A stretch of DNA of 64,000 nucleotides, from NCBI RefSeq assembly GCF_004145845.1, contig NZ_SELP01000006.1, positions 183,038 to 247,037 of the forward strand. Direction: 5' to 3'. The position numbers and the translations under genes were made by a program. How positions within the stretch are numbered: the stretch's first letter is position 1; each line of letters opens with the position of its first letter. This DNA comes from Loktanella sp. IMCC34160 (GTDB taxonomy: Bacteria; Pseudomonadota; Alphaproteobacteria; Rhodobacterales; Rhodobacteraceae). Below, in pieces: positions 27,101-36,062 of this stretch. The notes under the pieces are model-generated. The model searched no databases. It was given only the letters and a program-made list of their open reading frames with translations, and was not told the origin of the DNA.

Positions 27101-30100
27101 CGAGACCGATCCGCTGGTCCGCGAGACCACCTATCTCAACAGCGATTTCGTATTGAGCGGGTCACCCGCTCAGGAGATGCTGTGGCTGGGCGACCAGATC
27201 CTGACCGAGACGAGCAACAGCTATTTGACCCGAGGTGCCGGCAATGGTCCGTTCCGGGCGCAACTGATTTCCAGCACATCGCGAACGCGCAGCGGTGACG
27301 GGGCGGATGACTTCGTCGAGACCTCGAGGGAGATAGGCTATGATGCCTGGGGCCGGGTGGCCTGGGAACTTGATCTCGGTATGACCCTGAATGGCGTCGA
27401 TATCGATACCTCCGGGGCAGGGAACGTCCTCGTGCAAACCCAATATGCGGCCAGCTTCTCGCAGGGCTACTTCATGAACCTGCCCTGCATCCGCACAAGC
27501 TATCGCGGGAATACCATCACCAACGACCCGGCTGACTGGCTCGACAAGCGGATCTTCATCTACGACGAGTTGGGCGGGTGCGCCGAACCCACCTCGGGCA
27601 ACCTGACCTATGAGCGGTTCTGGGGCGGCGATCCCACCTCCAACCTCGTCAACTGGCGCGACCACCGCCGGACCTATGACACTCATGGCAACCTGCTCAC
27701 TGATCTCGATCCCGAACTGAACCTCACCAGCTTCGGCTATGACCCGGTCCGCCATCTGTTCCGCACCTCCGTCACCAATGCGCTCGGGCATCAGGCGAGC
27801 GTCACCTGGGACGAAGCCTGCCAACTGCCGACAGGGTTCACGGATCCCAACGGGCTGACCACCACACGTGTCTATGATGCGCATTGCCGAGCCGTGAGCC
27901 AGACCGCACCCAATGGTCACGCAACCAATGTGGCCTATCTGGATTTCGGGGACCCGGGCCTGCAGCGGGTCGAGACCACCTCCGCCTCGGCCAGCAGCCT
28001 GCCGAATGCGGAACAGACGATCTCGGTGCAGTATTTCGACGGGCTGGGCCGGGCGACCCGGACGGAGGCCTCAGGCCGGACAAGCCTTGCGGCTGACCGC
28101 ACCTATGCCCGAACCAGCTATGATGCGCGGGGCAGGGCGGTGGCTCAGTCCCTGCCGCTGACCCATGCGGAAAGCCAGTTGGCGACCCTGCCGGACACGC
28201 TCCTGATCCGGACCACCTATGACGCGCTCGACCGCCCGCTGTCGGTCACCAACGCCGATGGCAGCCGGTCCGAGATGCAGTATGGCATCCGTATGCTGCC
28301 GGTTGGAGCCGGCGAGGACGGGGCCAGCCTGTCGCTCTCCGCCCGTTTCGCCATGACCACGCGGTTCGACGAGCATTGCTTTGACGATGTGGCAGCCAAT
28401 ACGGACTGCCACCCGGTCTCCGAAGTTGCCGACCACCGGGGCAACCGCATCCGCATGATCCTGAACGACCCGGGCACCGACACCGATGCCGCCGCGGGCG
28501 AGCGGATCACGGAGTTTCGCTATGGCGCCAAGGGCCAGCTCATCGGGGTGACCGACCCGCGCGGGGCGAACTGGGTCTATACCTACGATGTCTCGGGCAA
28601 CCGGATCTCCGCCGATGATGCGGGCCTTGGTCTCTGGACCATGCAATACGACCGCAACGGCAATTTGACCCGGCAGACCGACGCCAAGGGGCAGGTGATC
28701 ACCTTCTCCTATGATGCGCTGAACCGACCCCTGACCAAGACGGTCGCCTGGGACGGCCAACAGGACGTCATCACCTACACCTATGACCAGCCCCGCGCGG
28801 GCAGCTACAACATCGGGCAGCTGACCACGCTGACCAATGCCGTCCATCAGGTCAAATATGATTACAACGATCAGGGACAGCCCTGGCGGACCCGCCATTG
28901 GGTGGACCAGACCGGCGGCGCTGCGGATGTCGAATTCGAGACGAGCTTCTGGCCCAACGGCCTGCCGCGCAATCAGGCGATGCCGCTCACCTCGGGCGCC
29001 CCCAACACTTGGGTCGGAGAGCTGAGCTATGACGCGGCCGGGCGGATGATCGGCTTTGGCAGCTACATCACCGATGTGGACTATGGGCGCTGGGGTGGAG
29101 CGATCCGCACCGACTATGGCAATGGGCTGACCGAGTTGCGCAGCTACCGCGACACGCGCGGCTGGATCGATGCGATCCGGGTCGAGGACAGCACGGGCAC
29201 CGAACTGCACCCTGACACCGTCTATTGGCGCAGCGCCACGGGCCGGGTGACGCGGGTGCAGGGGATCGCGGCACCGGGGGGCTTTGATTACACATACGAC
29301 TATGCGGGCCGGTTGCTCAGCGCGATCAACCACGCCGGGGCCAGCCAGCACGACCAGAGCTTCGCCTATGACAGCGCGGGCTCCATGACCTTCAACAGCC
29401 GCCTGGGCACTTACGTCTACCCCAGCGCCATGGCCAGCCACCCCCATGCGCCCGATACCGTCGCGGGGCAGGTCTTTGCCTATGACGCCAATGGCAACAT
29501 GACCACCGGGCTGAACGGCAAGACCATGAGTTATGACGGCGAGAACCGGCCGCTCATGGTGGAGACCTCCGTGGAGAACGGAGGCATCCGCACCGAGTAC
29601 GTCTACGGCGCCGACGGCTCCCGGCTCAAGCTGATCGATGCGGTGGGCACGGGGAACGAGGCCACGACCCTCTACCTTGGCGTGCTCGAGGTCCGCGGGT
29701 TCGGGAGCGGGGCCGACACCATCGTCGCCTACCCGCACAGCGACCTGCGGATCGTGGGCAATGACACAAGCTACCTCCACCGCGATCAGCTGGCCTCGGT
29801 GCAGGTGATCTCCAACGGGGCGGGCCAACGCGCCACCCGGCGGCAGTACCGGCCCTTCGGCGAGATCTCCTGGGAGGTGATCGAGCAGGTCACCGCCGAC
29901 GAGGCCCACGGCTTCATCGGCGAACGCTTCGACGAGGGCGCAGGCCTGCAATACCTCAACGCCCGCTACTACGACCCCGAACTGGGGCTGTTCCTGCAAC
30001 CCGACTGGTTCGAGGTCACAAAGGCCGGTGTCGGGACGAACAGGTATGCGTATAGCTTCAATGATCCGGTGAATGCACGGGATCCGGGAGGGAATGAAGC

Positions 30101-30794
30101 CGACGGCGATGATGACTCTTCGAGCCAGCTTAGGCGCTGGCGGGAGTGGTTGCAAGCTAGGCGGTATGAGCGAAACTTGAGAGAACTGGAGCGAGCGCAA
30201 GCTGAACTTGAACGATTCGTAAATGCCGTTCGAAACGGCGAATATGACAATCTGTCAGACCTTGCCATTGCAGAAGCCGCAGAAGCACGCTTCAGACTAG
30301 TAGACCAATATGCAGCATATGTCGAAGGAGGACTTGGTGCGGAAGCCGTGGACTACGGTATCATGGCACTGTCGCTTGGTGGGCTAAAGATGGGCGCAGG
30401 TGCAAGCCAGGCGACCAGGGGCGTCGTTGCACCGTCAGGAACTGCAGCCCCCCTAGTAGGCGCTGCAAATGGGGCGGCTGGCGAAACGACACTCGCAATA
30501 CTTCTCGGCGGTGCGGGGCGGGCGCAAGCAATGACGACCCCTCTTGGTCGAAGAGTAATTGATAGGTTGGCGTTTGGTGTGGCACATGAATCAAAGGTGG
30601 GGTATACGTCGGCAAGCGCATTTGTACGAAATCAGGCGCTGAAGGATGGATTTCTTCTTGCAAATAGGGAAGTAGAAGGTGTTGTTTGGCATTTCTTTCG
30701 AAGTCCGACAACTGGGGCTGGCGGTCCAAGTGGGCCGCTTCGGGAACTTCTCCAATCCCAGGGGATAGCGATAAGGATCCACAGTGGACTATAG
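24150..30794 (+). CDS. Giant secreted SpvB/RHS toxin with nuclease-like C-terminus (RHS1)
   Basis: 2214 residues. A Sec signal peptide (SVSFRIALFVGLLSVSQVSA) is followed by an acidic linker and an SpvB-type domain (about residues 110-330). FG-GAP/VCBS metal-binding repeats follow (DFDGNGLSD near 672, DMNGDGLDD near 719, DMNGDGLVD near 794, DFDGDGLTD near 853), then many YD/RHS repeats (about 1150-1920) and the RHS core LNARYYDPELGLF near 1936. After DPGG (about 1979) comes a variable tip. The tip holds AHESKVGY near 2144, an E-x-K pattern of restriction-endonuclease-fold toxins, and VVWHFFRSP. The RHS shell would enclose the tip until delivery. It is coupled to an immunity gene and flanked by T2SS genes. 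Confidence 0.9.
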   Translation: MSVSFRIALFVGLLSVSQVSAQEDPSPSQSDPSVIQVAPADQGQPSDRSDQGNPASDASDGRSDVAGEVADGEALENADEASALAEEEEKVDSAVAYSIEADPAEEFTPAEYRPNLPDEIQSDGAFRYRVPIAMPQYQGFEPQLALVYNSSQKGYAGDGPILGTGWTLSGLSQIRRVTLGGGIASFIDEQDIYTLDGEDLLACADSSASVPYAGTYPASHLTTISSSSCVAGGQFVTLIDDGRRVVQTTDANGHLSFEVTNRDGVISTYRSVGSLANWTPSVPASTETTTCSSGPGYNGGCTTSGSTTVGEDPSEVAFGRIFLISEIRDQQAIPNTVLITYDIDTANGFAAVPASVTYAGYSVDLHYRLEASHLRSFATGHADHFGYEHRVLEAVTVSDGATGIRAYDLTFGSSPHFGRIRVDSVTEYGRDFALQTDGSVTGSALPPVTFTYNDDTPGFETVAVPIPPADTHFDNYAIGHTRLGYLADLNEDGGVDLIFQTEAPHGWNGGDGSGSWGGGGSGDPVEASAAYSVDQDRTVTPVEVLLPYFEHGSSTRVPLASINGPDSSTGQTLFAERVRVNSIDKTVRELFGPTGQEVDQFASYADTLHFIQLNLDRDPGQEALLKVRNTSAVPQGSYDVGPSGYVSSTHDVSGLTYDLDTTSQQRIGYVVGDFDGNGLSDVAVHNRLYLYFPDGFREFPISIDNYVSSGPRADLRAADMNGDGLDDIVFLGKGDQDSLVDASAPREFAIYYATGRGFLPRETVLYQPEDTYGPSDLIPAGMPNVQWEGGYQLTDMNGDGLVDVIMTKVQNSDDLVDRDAFSAVILYWNGARFEVADDPEAYLTNIISGAQLFGDFDGDGLTDIFDNNVVDTTGSYTGPAFAPGEQIHFGAGGIPNIMTSVDTPTGAVASVSYAPSSDGVGPDSVVLGDQIPGIRQVVSAVTVDDGFGNLATTSYRYRDSRYDHARQRSLGFEQVQVILPAVEGETDPLVRETTYLNSDFVLSGSPAQEMLWLGDQILTETSNSYLTRGAGNGPFRAQLISSTSRTRSGDGADDFVETSREIGYDAWGRVAWELDLGMTLNGVDIDTSGAGNVLVQTQYAASFSQGYFMNLPCIRTSYRGNTITNDPADWLDKRIFIYDELGGCAEPTSGNLTYERFWGGDPTSNLVNWRDHRRTYDTHGNLLTDLDPELNLTSFGYDPVRHLFRTSVTNALGHQASVTWDEACQLPTGFTDPNGLTTTRVYDAHCRAVSQTAPNGHATNVAYLDFGDPGLQRVETTSASASSLPNAEQTISVQYFDGLGRATRTEASGRTSLAADRTYARTSYDARGRAVAQSLPLTHAESQLATLPDTLLIRTTYDALDRPLSVTNADGSRSEMQYGIRMLPVGAGEDGASLSLSARFAMTTRFDEHCFDDVAANTDCHPVSEVADHRGNRIRMILNDPGTDTDAAAGERITEFRYGAKGQLIGVTDPRGANWVYTYDVSGNRISADDAGLGLWTMQYDRNGNLTRQTDAKGQVITFSYDALNRPLTKTVAWDGQQDVITYTYDQPRAGSYNIGQLTTLTNAVHQVKYDYNDQGQPWRTRHWVDQTGGAADVEFETSFWPNGLPRNQAMPLTSGAPNTWVGELSYDAAGRMIGFGSYITDVDYGRWGGAIRTDYGNGLTELRSYRDTRGWIDAIRVEDSTGTELHPDTVYWRSATGRVTRVQGIAAPGGFDYTYDYAGRLLSAINHAGASQHDQSFAYDSAGSMTFNSRLGTYVYPSAMASHPHAPDTVAGQVFAYDANGNMTTGLNGKTMSYDGENRPLMVETSVENGGIRTEYVYGADGSRLKLIDAVGTGNEATTLYLGVLEVRGFGSGADTIVAYPHSDLRIVGNDTSYLHRDQLASVQVISNGAGQRATRRQYRPFGEISWEVIEQVTADEAHGFIGERFDEGAGLQYLNARYYDPELGLFLQPDWFEVTKAGVGTNRYAYSFNDPVNARDPGGNEADGDDDSSSQLRRWREWLQARRYERNLRELERAQAELERFVNAVRNGEYDNLSDLAIAEAAEARFRLVDQYAAYVEGGLGAEAVDYGIMALSLGGLKMGAGASQATRGVVAPSGTAAPLVGAANGAAGETTLAILLGGAGRAQAMTTPLGRRVIDRLAFGVAHESKVGYTSASAFVRNQALKDGFLLANREVEGVVWHFFRSPTTGAGGPSGPLRELLQSQGIAIRIHSGL

Positions 30795-31332
30795 AATTGC
30801 CAAACCTCCGATCTCAAAGCCTTTGGGTGAAATGTCCAAGCAAGAGTTGATTGAGTATCGATCTTGGTTTGAGGCCAGCCTGCCTCCAAGACTTGGTCTA
30901 TTGAAAGAGCTGGTCAGATCGTCTAGGAAATATAGAAACTGGGTTCCGGATTTTTCGCCCTCCAGTATTGGCGAGTTGAGTGAATGGAGCCAAGAAACTC
31001 TTGAATTGGAGGGACCCAGAGGTGAGGAATCGCCTACTGAAATTTCCATTCTGATGGACATTGCAATGTACATGGGTGAGTCTTTGGTTCGGGCGTCGCC
31101 GTCGATCAAGTGGGAGCACAACATTAGGTGTCCAAGAAACGATGTAGATTTCGGTGCTATGGTGATAAATGGGCCGTCCGGTTTGAAGTTCGACCCGTTT
31201 CGAATAATATACGTTGCTTCTCTAATACTGAGAGATGGGCGGCTTGGCTCCGATTGGCTCTCGAAGACTTTTGAGCTCAGATTCTCATTGCTGATAGATG
31301 GGTGGGACGGCAAGCTTGGGATCAGGCCCTAG
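30784..31332 (+). CDS. Putative immunity protein for RHS1
   Basis: 182 residues from a GTG at 30784 that overlaps the last 11 bases of RHS1, as toxin and immunity genes usually do. No signal peptide or membrane segment, in keeping with a cytoplasmic inhibitor of a nuclease tip. No immunity family is recognised. GC content is lower than in the secretion genes, as for recently exchanged tip/immunity cassettes. gspG starts 3 bases after its stop, so toxin, immunity gene and pseudopilin are on one transcript. Confidence 0.65.
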   Translation: MDYRIAKPPISKPLGEMSKQELIEYRSWFEASLPPRLGLLKELVRSSRKYRNWVPDFSPSSIGELSEWSQETLELEGPRGEESPTEISILMDIAMYMGESLVRASPSIKWEHNIRCPRNDVDFGAMVINGPSGLKFDPFRIIYVASLILRDGRLGSDWLSKTFELRFSLLIDGWDGKLGIRP

Positions 31333-31335
31333 GCG

Positions 31336-31782
31336 ATGGCCTGCGAGGGAACCAAACTGAATTTGCCATTGTTTCACCCCCACCCCCGCTCCGGCGTGAC
31401 CCTCCTCGAGGTGCTTGTCGTTCTTGCCATCATCGCGATGATCGCGGCGCTGGCGGCCCCGCGCCTGTTGGACAGCTTCGGCCGGGCCAAATCGCAGGCG
31501 GCTGAGGTGCAGTTGTCGACTCTGAAGGGCGCAGTGCAGCTTTACTACCTTGATACCGGACAACTGCCGTCGCAGGGCGAGGGGTTGGGCGCGCTGGCCA
31601 CGGCCCCGGGCGGGGTAAGCGGCTGGAAGGGCCCCTATGCCGATGCGGCGCAGCTTCTCGACCCCTGGGGCCGCCCCTGGACCTACCGCCAACCGGGCGA
31701 GGGCGCGCCCTTCACGCTCGGCACGCTGGGCCGCGACGGTCAGCCCGGCGGCAGCGGCGAGGACGCGGATATCACGCTCTGA
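31336..31782 (+). CDS. gspG: Major pseudopilin GspG
   Basis: 148 residues. The prepilin signature is SGVTLLEVLVVLAIIAMI, cut between Gly and Val by the prepilin peptidase, with the conserved Glu at +5. The C-terminal globular part contains WKGPYADAAQLLDPWGRPW, which fits the GspG fold (the GPY and DPWG motifs). It forms the main shaft of the T2SS pseudopilus in the periplasm. It ends 43 bases inside the convergent gspJ-like gene, an unusual 3' overlap. Confidence 0.9.
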   Translation: MACEGTKLNLPLFHPHPRSGVTLLEVLVVLAIIAMIAALAAPRLLDSFGRAKSQAAEVQLSTLKGAVQLYYLDTGQLPSQGEGLGALATAPGGVSGWKGPYADAAQLLDPWGRPWTYRQPGEGAPFTLGTLGRDGQPGGSGEDADITL

Positions 31783-32327
31783 CGGACCCGCAGGGCCGGG
31801 CGCAGGGCAAGGGGCGGATGGGCGATGCCCGCGCTGTCCCAGGTCTCGATCAGGATCAACCGGGGCAGGATCGTGCCACCGTCCCAATCGTTCGACCAGC
31901 CTTCCGGACTGCGCACCGTCTTGCGCCCGTAATAGGCGATCCGCAGCTGCCCGACATCGCCGCGCAGTGCCCGCAGCAAACCGCCCGCCTCCATCAGCAG
32001 CTGCCCATCCTGAAGGGCGATCCGCGTGACCGCTCCCTCGGCATCGGGCATCCAGAACCCGTCCGTCCCGGCCCCGAAGACCTCTGCAATCGGCAGGCGC
32101 GGCCCAACCTCCGGCATAGCCTCGACCGCGGCCCAGAGATCGGCCCGGGCCAGTGCCTGATCCACCTCGGCCCCGCCAGACCCCAATCGCCGCCAGACCT
32201 GCCCGGTGGTGGAGTAGCTGGAGGCAAGCGCCACGCCGATCATCCCCATGACGGCGAGCGCCAGGAGAAGCTCCAGAAGGGTGATCCCGGCCACCGGGGA
32301 GCGTTTGGAGTCTGCCCTAGCGTTCAT
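31740..32327 (-). CDS. gspJ: Minor pseudopilin GspJ-like
   Basis: 195 residues from the ATG at 32327. The prepilin signature is AGITLLELLLALAVMGMI. The body has the length of GspJ (about 200) and Trp-rich segments (WSNDWDGG, LPRLILIETW) typical of J. It would sit at the pseudopilus tip with GspI. The start overlaps the gspI stop by 11 bases. It is the last gene of the leftward run L-M-C-D-F-I-J. GspH is an alternative name but the size and Trp pattern favour J. Confidence 0.75.
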   Translation of the reverse strand: MNARADSKRSPVAGITLLELLLALAVMGMIGVALASSYSTTGQVWRRLGSGGAEVDQALARADLWAAVEAMPEVGPRLPIAEVFGAGTDGFWMPDAEGAVTRIALQDGQLLMEAGGLLRALRGDVGQLRIAYYGRKTVRSPEGWSNDWDGGTILPRLILIETWDSAGIAHPPLALRPALRVRQSVISASSPLPPG

Positions 32328-32802
32328 GGGCGATGACCCGTGTGAAGCTGTCACGACCGCCGTAGACCTGATCCTCGACGGTCATATCGAGCCGGGTGAG
32401 GGCGACAAGGCTGTCGAACCGGCTTGGCCCGGCGGAGGGCTGATCGGAGGCCGCAAGGGTGTAGTGGAACCGATCTTCATAGGTCCCTTCGGTGGCGGCA
32501 AACGCGCCCAGCACCTCGGCCTGGTCAAAGAAGGACCGGGCGAACTCCGCCCGCTCCAGCGCCCGCAGCCTTTCCTGTGGTCCCCGCGCGGCCCCGATCA
32601 GGGCGGGCATCAGGGCCACGACCACGAGGGACAGGGCGGCGGCGGCAAGGAGGGCCTCAAGGAGCGAGAAGCCGCTTCGGGGGGAGCGTCGATAGCGGTT
32701 CCCCGCTCGACCGAGGTCACATTCCCGGCCTCTCGCTGCGTTTGAGCGGGGTTTTGAACGCCGGGGTGTTTCACGGGGGTGTGGCGAGGCTCTAGACGGC
32801 AA
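32317..32802 (-). CDS. gspI: Minor pseudopilin GspI with repeat-derived leader
   Basis: 161 residues. The prepilin signature SGFSLLEALLAAAALSLVV starts only near residue 43, far later than in most pseudopilins (about 6-15). The first 38 residues are encoded by a palindromic element (see the repeat at 32690-32802) and match the N-terminus of the GspC-like protein. No in-frame ATG or GTG exists between a TTG at 32802 and the prepilin segment, so the element appears to supply the start. The TTG overlaps the gspF stop. The leader would be removed by prepilin peptidase, which may explain why it is tolerated. Confidence 0.7.
   Translation of the reverse strand: MPSRASPHPRETPRRSKPRSNAARGRECDLGRAGNRYRRSPRSGFSLLEALLAAAALSLVVVALMPALIGAARGPQERLRALERAEFARSFFDQAEVLGAFAATEGTYEDRFHYTLAASDQPSAGPSRFDSLVALTRLDMTVEDQVYGGRDSFTRVIAHER
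32690..32802 (-). repeat. In-frame palindromic element in gspI
   Basis: Related to the element at 36602-36699 in DNA and in the encoded peptide (shared ...SKxRSxAARGRE...). The core CGGCCTCTCGCTGCGTTTGA and the flank TGTTTCAC match the gspC copy closely, while the ends have diverged. It lies at the very 5' end of gspI. Confidence 0.55.
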
Positions 32803-34003
32803 TCTGGCTGACCTCCAGAACCGCGCCCATCAGCACCCAGACCAGCGCGGCAATCAACCCGCCGATCACGAGGGTGGCAAGGGGTGTCACCAACCCGACC
32901 AGTCGTTTCAACGTCGCGTCCCGCGTGGCCTCCAGCCGGGTGGCGGCAAGGTCCATCATGTCGGGCAGGGTGTCCGCTTCCTCGCCGAGGGCGAAGAGCC
33001 GCTGGAACACATGAGGGACGCTGTCGTCTTGGGCAAAGACCGGGGCCGCCCGTCCACCCCGACGCAGGGCCGACGCCGCCTCCGACAGGACGCCTGCGGC
33101 CTCCTGGTCCGAACGCAGCCCGGCCACGGATCCAAGGGCCTGATCGAGGCCTGCGCCACTTACCAGAAGCACCTGCAAGAGCCGGGCGATCTGTCCCCAT
33201 TCGCTGGCCGCGCGCAGATCCCGCAGCGGCGGCACCAGCCGGGAAAGCCCGCGCAGGATAGTCCCGCGCAGCAGCGCCAGTCCAAGCCCGAGCGCGGCGG
33301 CCGCCGGAAGGAGGATACCCCAGTGTCCGGCAAGCCAGAGCCGCAGGGCGTCAAGGCGCCGGATGGTGGTGCCCTTCTCCGGATCATCTGGCAAAACGCC
33401 CGCGAGGGCAGGGGTGAGATAGACGAGGATCAGGGTCAGAACCCCAAGACCCGCCAAGAGCAGGAACGCCGGATAGGCGAGGGCCGTCACAACCCCGGCC
33501 CGGGCTTTGGCAAGGCCCGCGTAGAAACGGGCGGCCGCCGCAAATGCCTCCACCAGCCTGTTGGCCGCGTCTCCTGCCGCGATCATGCTGCGGAAGGTCT
33601 GGGGGAAAGCACCCGATCGTTCCTCAATCGCCAGCCCAAGGGAACTGCCCCGGCGTAGCCCTGCGGAGAGCTCCGCGAGATGCTTTTGCGCTTCGCGCCC
33701 GCCAAGCCCGCGTGCGGCGATCTCGAGAGCTTCGTCAAGGCGGATACCCCGCCCCAGGAGTTGGGCAAGGGTTTCCGAGAGGGTTGCGAGGTCCCGATCC
33801 TTCAGAGGCCCACCCACCAGGATATCCCGTCGATACCAGGGTGTCGGCGGCGTACTTGCCCCTTCCGTGAGCTCAAAAACCGCGAGCCCCCGGCGCTCCA
33901 GCTCCGTCATCGCCGCTGCCCGGCTCGCGGCGCTCAGCCTGCCCGAGACCTCCGCGCCGCGCCCATCGACGGCCTTGTAGCTATAGGCGGTCACCTCCCC
34001 CAT
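32792..34003 (-). CDS. gspF: T2SS inner-membrane platform protein GspF
   Basis: 403 residues, the family's usual length. It opens with YSYKAVDGRGAEVSG, the standard start of GspF/PilC proteins, and has two T2SSF domains (about 70-190 and 270-395) each ending in membrane helices (AYPAFLLLAGLGVLTLILVYL; the last helix near the C-terminus). It forms the inner-membrane platform with GspE, L and M. It starts 9 bases after gspD and its stop overlaps gspI. Confidence 0.9.
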   Translation of the reverse strand: MGEVTAYSYKAVDGRGAEVSGRLSAASRAAAMTELERRGLAVFELTEGASTPPTPWYRRDILVGGPLKDRDLATLSETLAQLLGRGIRLDEALEIAARGLGGREAQKHLAELSAGLRRGSSLGLAIEERSGAFPQTFRSMIAAGDAANRLVEAFAAAARFYAGLAKARAGVVTALAYPAFLLLAGLGVLTLILVYLTPALAGVLPDDPEKGTTIRRLDALRLWLAGHWGILLPAAAALGLGLALLRGTILRGLSRLVPPLRDLRAASEWGQIARLLQVLLVSGAGLDQALGSVAGLRSDQEAAGVLSEAASALRRGGRAAPVFAQDDSVPHVFQRLFALGEEADTLPDMMDLAATRLEATRDATLKRLVGLVTPLATLVIGGLIAALVWVLMGAVLEVSQIAV

Positions 34004-34012
34004 CGCGGGTCT

Positions 34013-36016
34013 CTAGCGGAAGAGGTCATCGAGCGTATGCCGGGGGTCACCAAGCCCTGTCGAGAGCGCCCCGTTGGCCCCGGCCATCTGGCCGCGCAAC
34101 TCAGCGGTATACTCCGCCGCGTCCTGCGCATCGCGAATGATCCGGGGGCGGATCAGTATCAGGAGCTCTGTCCGGTCGCGCTCGCTGCCACGATTGCGGA
34201 AGGCGGCCCCCAGGAACGGCACCTCGCCAAGACCGGGGACGCGGGTTTCGGTGCGATTGTCGCTTTCCTGCACGAGACCACCCAGCACCAGCGTGGCCCC
34301 GTCGCTCAGAAGGACGGAGGTGGTGATCTGTCGTTGGCGGAAGCTGGGGCTGTCGATACCCGAGGTGCTGGTGGTCTGAACCGAACTGACTTCCTGTTCG
34401 ATATCGAGGGTCAAGGTGCCGCCTGCGCCGATCTGCGGGCTGACTTTCAGGATCACCCCGGTATCGCGATAGTCGATGCTGGTCACTACAGGCGCATTGG
34501 CATCATCGCTGGCTACCGAGGTCTGAGTGGCAACCGGAACCTGATCGCCGATCTGCAGCACGGCTTCCTTGTTGTCGAGTACTACGAGGGTGGGCGAGGA
34601 GATGACCCGCACGTCAGTGACACCTGCCAGCGCGTTCAGCACCGCCGTTGTATCGCCCGAGGAGAAGAGCGAGGAGAAGCCGGGGAAGTTCTGCGAGATG
34701 CCGCCATTCTTGGCGTCGGAGAAACTGGTCTGGGTGGCGTTCTGTTCAAAGAACCAGCGGACGCCGAGATTGACCTCGTCATTTAAGGTGACCTCGGCAA
34801 TGGTCGCCTCGAGCGCGACCTGCTGGGCCCGGCTGTCGAGATCGACGAGGAGCCGCTCGACCTCCGCATGCTCATTCATCACCCCCCTGACCACGAGCGC
34901 GTTGCGCTCCGGATCGGCCGCAATGCGCGACCCGGCTGAGGACGAAGCCCCCTCGTCCCCTTCACTGTTCCGCACATCGACCATGAGTTGATCTAGGATG
35001 GGGGCGATTTCCGCGGCACGGCGGTTCTGCAAGGGGTAGATGCGGGTATAGCGCTGCGACCGACCCGCGGAGCGGTCAAGATCGCGGATCCAGCGTTGCG
35101 CATCGTCAAGATAGGCCGAGCGGGAGGTGATGATCAGGACGGAGTTCAGCCGATTGTTGGGAATGAACTCGATTACCCCCTCCAGAAGCCCGCCTTCCCG
35201 CGCTTCGAAGATCGCCTTGAGTTCTTCAACCACATCTTCGGGGTCTGCGGCCTCAAGCGTGACCAGGGCGATGGACTTGCCACGCATCACGTCCACGTCA
35301 AAGAGATTGAGGGCATCGACTGCCGCATTCAACTGCGCGGCGCCGCCCGAGAGCAGGAGGAGATTGCGGTTCTGGTCCGGCACCACCCGAAGCCCCTCTT
35401 CGACCAATGGCCCGAGCAGGTTCACCATCTGGCTGGCCGAGATATAGTGCAGCGGGGCCACCACGATGGTCGACCCGTCGATGCCCGCCTGGCCCACAGT
35501 GCGGAAGGTGCGATTGCCGCTCGATCCGCTGCGGATCGAAAGGACATCGCCATCCACTTCGATCCGGGCGCCGTTCGCGTCGAGGCTCGCCTCGAAGAGT
35601 TGCAAGAGCGCGGATTTGGGAATGGGACCCGTGGACTGGATCGTCACCCGCCCCGAGACGTCTTCGGCGACCACATAGGACCGGCCGAGGGTTTCCGAGA
35701 GGATGGCTTCGGCGGCGGCCTGGATCGAGGCGTTGATCAGGGTGATTTCCACCAGGCTGTCATCGACGATACGGATATCGGCCCGTCCCGGTGCATCCGC
35801 CCGCAACGCATCTTCATTGATGAAGGTGTCATTGCCGCGCGAGACCGGGCTGCGATCCTGCCCCCACCAGCGTTGACCACCAGGTCCGCCGCCCGTACCG
35901 GGCTCTCCAGATCTGGTCACATCCGGACGATATCTGCCCGAACTCGTCGTCGCACCCTCCGTGCAGGACACCAACACGGCAATACAGGCCATAGCCTTTA
36001 CAAAATTGCGTATCAT
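34013..36016 (-). CDS. gspD: T2SS outer-membrane secretin GspD
   Basis: 667 residues. The signal MACIAVLVSC looks like a lipobox, so it may be a self-anchored lipoprotein secretin. N0 and N1-N3 ring domains occupy about residues 70-400 (repeated patterns such as LNLFDVDVMRGKSIALVTL and RSAGRSQRYTRIYPL). The secretin C-terminus includes VPVATQTSV and VPGLGEVPFLGAAFRNR, the standard secretin signature. It forms the outer-membrane channel for folded substrates. No pilotin gene is seen, in keeping with the lipoprotein signal. Confidence 0.92.
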   Translation of the reverse strand: MIRNFVKAMACIAVLVSCTEGATTSSGRYRPDVTRSGEPGTGGGPGGQRWWGQDRSPVSRGNDTFINEDALRADAPGRADIRIVDDSLVEITLINASIQAAAEAILSETLGRSYVVAEDVSGRVTIQSTGPIPKSALLQLFEASLDANGARIEVDGDVLSIRSGSSGNRTFRTVGQAGIDGSTIVVAPLHYISASQMVNLLGPLVEEGLRVVPDQNRNLLLLSGGAAQLNAAVDALNLFDVDVMRGKSIALVTLEAADPEDVVEELKAIFEAREGGLLEGVIEFIPNNRLNSVLIITSRSAYLDDAQRWIRDLDRSAGRSQRYTRIYPLQNRRAAEIAPILDQLMVDVRNSEGDEGASSSAGSRIAADPERNALVVRGVMNEHAEVERLLVDLDSRAQQVALEATIAEVTLNDEVNLGVRWFFEQNATQTSFSDAKNGGISQNFPGFSSLFSSGDTTAVLNALAGVTDVRVISSPTLVVLDNKEAVLQIGDQVPVATQTSVASDDANAPVVTSIDYRDTGVILKVSPQIGAGGTLTLDIEQEVSSVQTTSTSGIDSPSFRQRQITTSVLLSDGATLVLGGLVQESDNRTETRVPGLGEVPFLGAAFRNRGSERDRTELLILIRPRIIRDAQDAAEYTAELRGQMAGANGALSTGLGDPRHTLDDLFR

Positions 36017-36062
36017 TACTCACCGCCTCAAATCCGGGTCTTTTGACCTTCTGGGGCGGAGA

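Noticed and set aside
28071..30200. 709-codon open frame antisense to the RHS1 gene
   Set aside because: High-GC codon bias in the RHS gene leaves the opposite frame open; the product is low-complexity and matches nothing.
30361..30729. Minus-strand frames under the RHS1 tip as a possible antisense gene
   Set aside because: No start signal and no protein-like composition; the sense toxin frame is well supported.
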